DNA from: Duganella sp. BJB476
Lineage (GTDB): Bacteria; Pseudomonadota; Gammaproteobacteria; Burkholderiales; Burkholderiaceae_D
Length of the DNA: 64,000 nt
Reading direction: 5' to 3'
NCBI RefSeq assembly: GCF_003416895.1
Contig: NZ_QVIO01000006.1
Location: forward strand, 310,001 to 374,000
Both the position numbers and the translations under genes were made by a program. The notes under the pieces are model-generated. The model had not been told where the DNA came from, made no database searches, and saw nothing but the letters and a program-made list of their open reading frames with translations. Below, piece after piece: positions 62,530 to 64,000 of the stretch (within the stretch, counting starts at the first letter, position 1; each line of letters begins with the position of its first letter).

Positions 62530-62547
62530 ATGTCATCAAGGCGTCAA
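62530..62547 (+). promoter_or_regulatory. Pho-box-like direct repeat upstream of the nuclease
   Basis: ATGTCATCAAGGCGTCAA carries two GTCA units exactly 11 bp apart and matches 12 of 18 positions of the PhoB consensus as remembered (CTGTCATAAAACTGTCAC). Extracellular nucleases are often phosphate-regulated. The start codon is 89 nt downstream. Confidence 0.4.
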
Positions 62548-62572
62548 TCCGGCCGTCTAATATGCAAAATGC

Positions 62573-62588
62573 AATGTTTGAAAACATT
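62573..62588. repeat. Inverted repeat in the nuclease leader
   Basis: AATGTTT and AAACATT pair perfectly around GA. A second pair CAAAATG/CATTTTG (about 62565-62571 and 62585-62591) overlaps it, so two alternative hairpins are possible. It lies 48-71 nt before the ATG. Confidence 0.4.
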
Positions 62589-62635
62589 TTGTTAAGACCG
62601 CCGCGCCGACCTTTTCTCTCCACCAGGATCTACTC

Positions 62636-64000
62636 ATGAAAAAAACTTCCCACACGCCGAACGCCCAGGCTGCCTCCACGCCGGGCCGGCGCACCATCAT
62701 CGCCGCAGCCCTGATGGCGGGCTTGTCGGCATCGGCCCACGCCGATTCGCCGGTCGTGATCAGCCAGGTGTACGGCGGCGGCGGCAACTCCGGCGCCACC
62801 ATCAAGAACGATTTCATCGAACTGTTCAACCGCGGCACGCAACCGGTCAACCTGACCGGCTGGAGCGTGCAATACGCCAGCGCCGCCGGCGCCTCGTGGC
62901 AAGTGACCAAGATCAGCGGCACGCCGGTGCTGCAACCGGGCCAGTACTACCTGGTGCAGGAAGCGGCCGGCACTGGCGCCGGCTCCCTGCTGACCCCGGA
63001 CAGCACAGGCACCATCCCGATGAGCGGCACCGCCGGCAAGGTCGCGCTGGTGAACGACAGCAACGCCTTGTCGGGCGCCGCGCCGTCCGGCGCCACCCTG
63101 GTGGACTTGCTGGGCTTTAACGCCGGCTACTTCGAAGGCAGCAACGGCCCCGGCCTGAGCAACACCACCGCCGCGCTGCGCGCCAACGGCGGCTGCACCG
63201 ACACCGACAACAACGGCAGCGACTTCGCCGCCGGCACGCCGGCCCCGCGCAACACCGCCAGCCCGCTGCATTCGTGCAGCGCGCCGCCGGCGCCGCCTAT
63301 CGTCGCCAGCTGCCCGGCCAATCTGGCGATGGCGGTCGGCTTTGCCGGCGTCGCCGACCTGAGCGCGACCGATGCCGACGGCATCGTCAACAACGCCGTC
63401 ATCACCTCGACCACCGTGCCGGGCATCAGCCTGGTGAACTTCCTGGCCGCCTCGGCCGCCGGCGCCAACGCCACGGTCAGCCTGAACGTGGCCGCCAGCG
63501 TGCCGCAGGGCAGCTACCCGGTGGTGGTGCGCTTCGATAACGACCAGGCGCAGCAGGCCAGCTGCACCATCAACGTCAGCGTCGCCTTGCCGACCGCCGT
63601 CAGCCACACCATTCCGCAAATCCAGGGCCCTGGCGAGACCAGCCCTTACGCCGGCACCGTGCAGACCACCGAAGGCGTGGTCACGGCCAAGGTCGGCTCC
63701 GGCTTCTTCATCCAGGACGCGGTCGGCGACGGCAATCCGCAGACCTCGGACGGCATCTTCGTCTACACCACCGCCGCCAACACCGGCACCGTGCAGGTCG
63801 GCGACCAGGTGCGCATCACCGGCACCGTCAGCGACTACGCGCCGGTGGCCGGCGGCCACGCCTACACCGAGCTGCAAACCATCACCGCCATCGTCAAGAC
63901 CGGCAGCGGCATCGCCATCACCCCGACCAACATCCAGCTGCCATACGCCAACCTGGGCCAGGTCGAAGGCATGCTGGTGCGCTTCACCAACGCGCTGACC
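62636..64000 (+). CDS. ExeM/NucH-type extracellular endonuclease, 5' part
   Basis: The frame runs open to the window end; 455 codons are visible. A twin-Arg-like N-terminus (TPGRRTIIAAALMAG) leads to a signal peptide ending in SAHADS. Residues about 40-200 form a lamin-tail domain (VISQVYGGGGNSGATIKNDFIELFNRG, NLTGWSVQYAS). A spacer follows, then from about 330 an OB-like domain (IQGPGETSPYAGTVQTTEGVVTAKVGSGFFIQD, VGDQVRITGTVSDY) as found before the endonuclease/exonuclease/phosphatase domain of ExeM and NucH. The catalytic domain lies outside the window. It is probably a secreted DNase. Confidence 0.85.
   Translation, partial: MKKTSHTPNAQAASTPGRRTIIAAALMAGLSASAHADSPVVISQVYGGGGNSGATIKNDFIELFNRGTQPVNLTGWSVQYASAAGASWQVTKISGTPVLQPGQYYLVQEAAGTGAGSLLTPDSTGTIPMSGTAGKVALVNDSNALSGAAPSGATLVDLLGFNAGYFEGSNGPGLSNTTAALRANGGCTDTDNNGSDFAAGTPAPRNTASPLHSCSAPPAPPIVASCPANLAMAVGFAGVADLSATDADGIVNNAVITSTTVPGISLVNFLAASAAGANATVSLNVAASVPQGSYPVVVRFDNDQAQQASCTINVSVALPTAVSHTIPQIQGPGETSPYAGTVQTTEGVVTAKVGSGFFIQDAVGDGNPQTSDGIFVYTTAANTGTVQVGDQVRITGTVSDYAPVAGGHAYTELQTITAIVKTGSGIAITPTNIQLPYANLGQVEGMLVRFTNALT

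Overview
The window is high-GC proteobacterial chromosome. The sequence suggests a betaproteobacterium of the Oxalobacteraceae (Duganella/Massilia/Janthinobacterium-like). The grounds are an exosortase B (XrtB/EpsH) exopolysaccharide locus with the EpsB-D-E-F-G-H-I set, several PEP-CTERM proteins, a CoA-dependent anthranilate cluster of Azoarcus/Burkholderiales type, and small Gly/His/Tyr-rich secreted proteins. The species call is inference. No insertion sequence, CRISPR array, phage or plasmid feature was seen.

Region 1 (1-16.4 kb) is mixed housekeeping and signalling. It holds the 3' end of a membrane pyrophosphatase, small secreted proteins, a LytS/LytTR two-component pair followed by an S41 protease, a convergent acyltransferase, a type II 3-hydroxyacyl-CoA dehydrogenase behind a perfect 20-bp palindrome, gamma-glutamyltransferase, a patatin lipase, and a 1661-residue propeller-type hybrid kinase with a stand-alone receiver protein.

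Region 2 (16.4-24.4 kb) is one compact operon for aerobic 2-aminobenzoate (anthranilate) breakdown through CoA esters: CoA ligase, fused monooxygenase/reductase, SDR, MarR regulator, crotonase, acyl-CoA dehydrogenase and RidA-like protein. Several genes overlap by 1-4 nt, and a 22-bp dyad overlaps a possible promoter in front.

Region 3 (24.4-27.5 kb) holds a PEP-CTERM protein with a TLDc-like body, tRNA-Arg(CCU) and the ABC-F ATPase Uup.

Region 4 (27.5-60 kb) is the exopolysaccharide/exosortase locus. It runs: CAAX-protease-like protein, EpsL porin-like barrel, EpsB priming transferase, EpsD-E-F-G export and chain-length proteins, XrtB, EpsI, polymerase-like protein, flippase, glycosyltransferases, acyltransferases, a secreted and a cytoplasmic heparinase/alginate-lyase-fold protein, an inverted three-gene cassette (CapK-like, GT4, CapA), and nucleotide-sugar genes (AlgD-type GDP-mannose dehydrogenase, GalE, an NDP-sugar pyrophosphorylase, ManC/AlgA). 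The precursor genes imply a polymer that contains mannuronic acid, made by an EpsB-primed, Wzx/Wzy-like route and not by the Alg8/Alg44 synthase. A -24/-12 (sigma-54) promoter precedes the secreted lyase-like gene.

Region 5 (60-64 kb) carries two more PEP-CTERM proteins, a TIGR03790-type protein and the 5' part of an ExeM/NucH-type extracellular nuclease that runs off the window.
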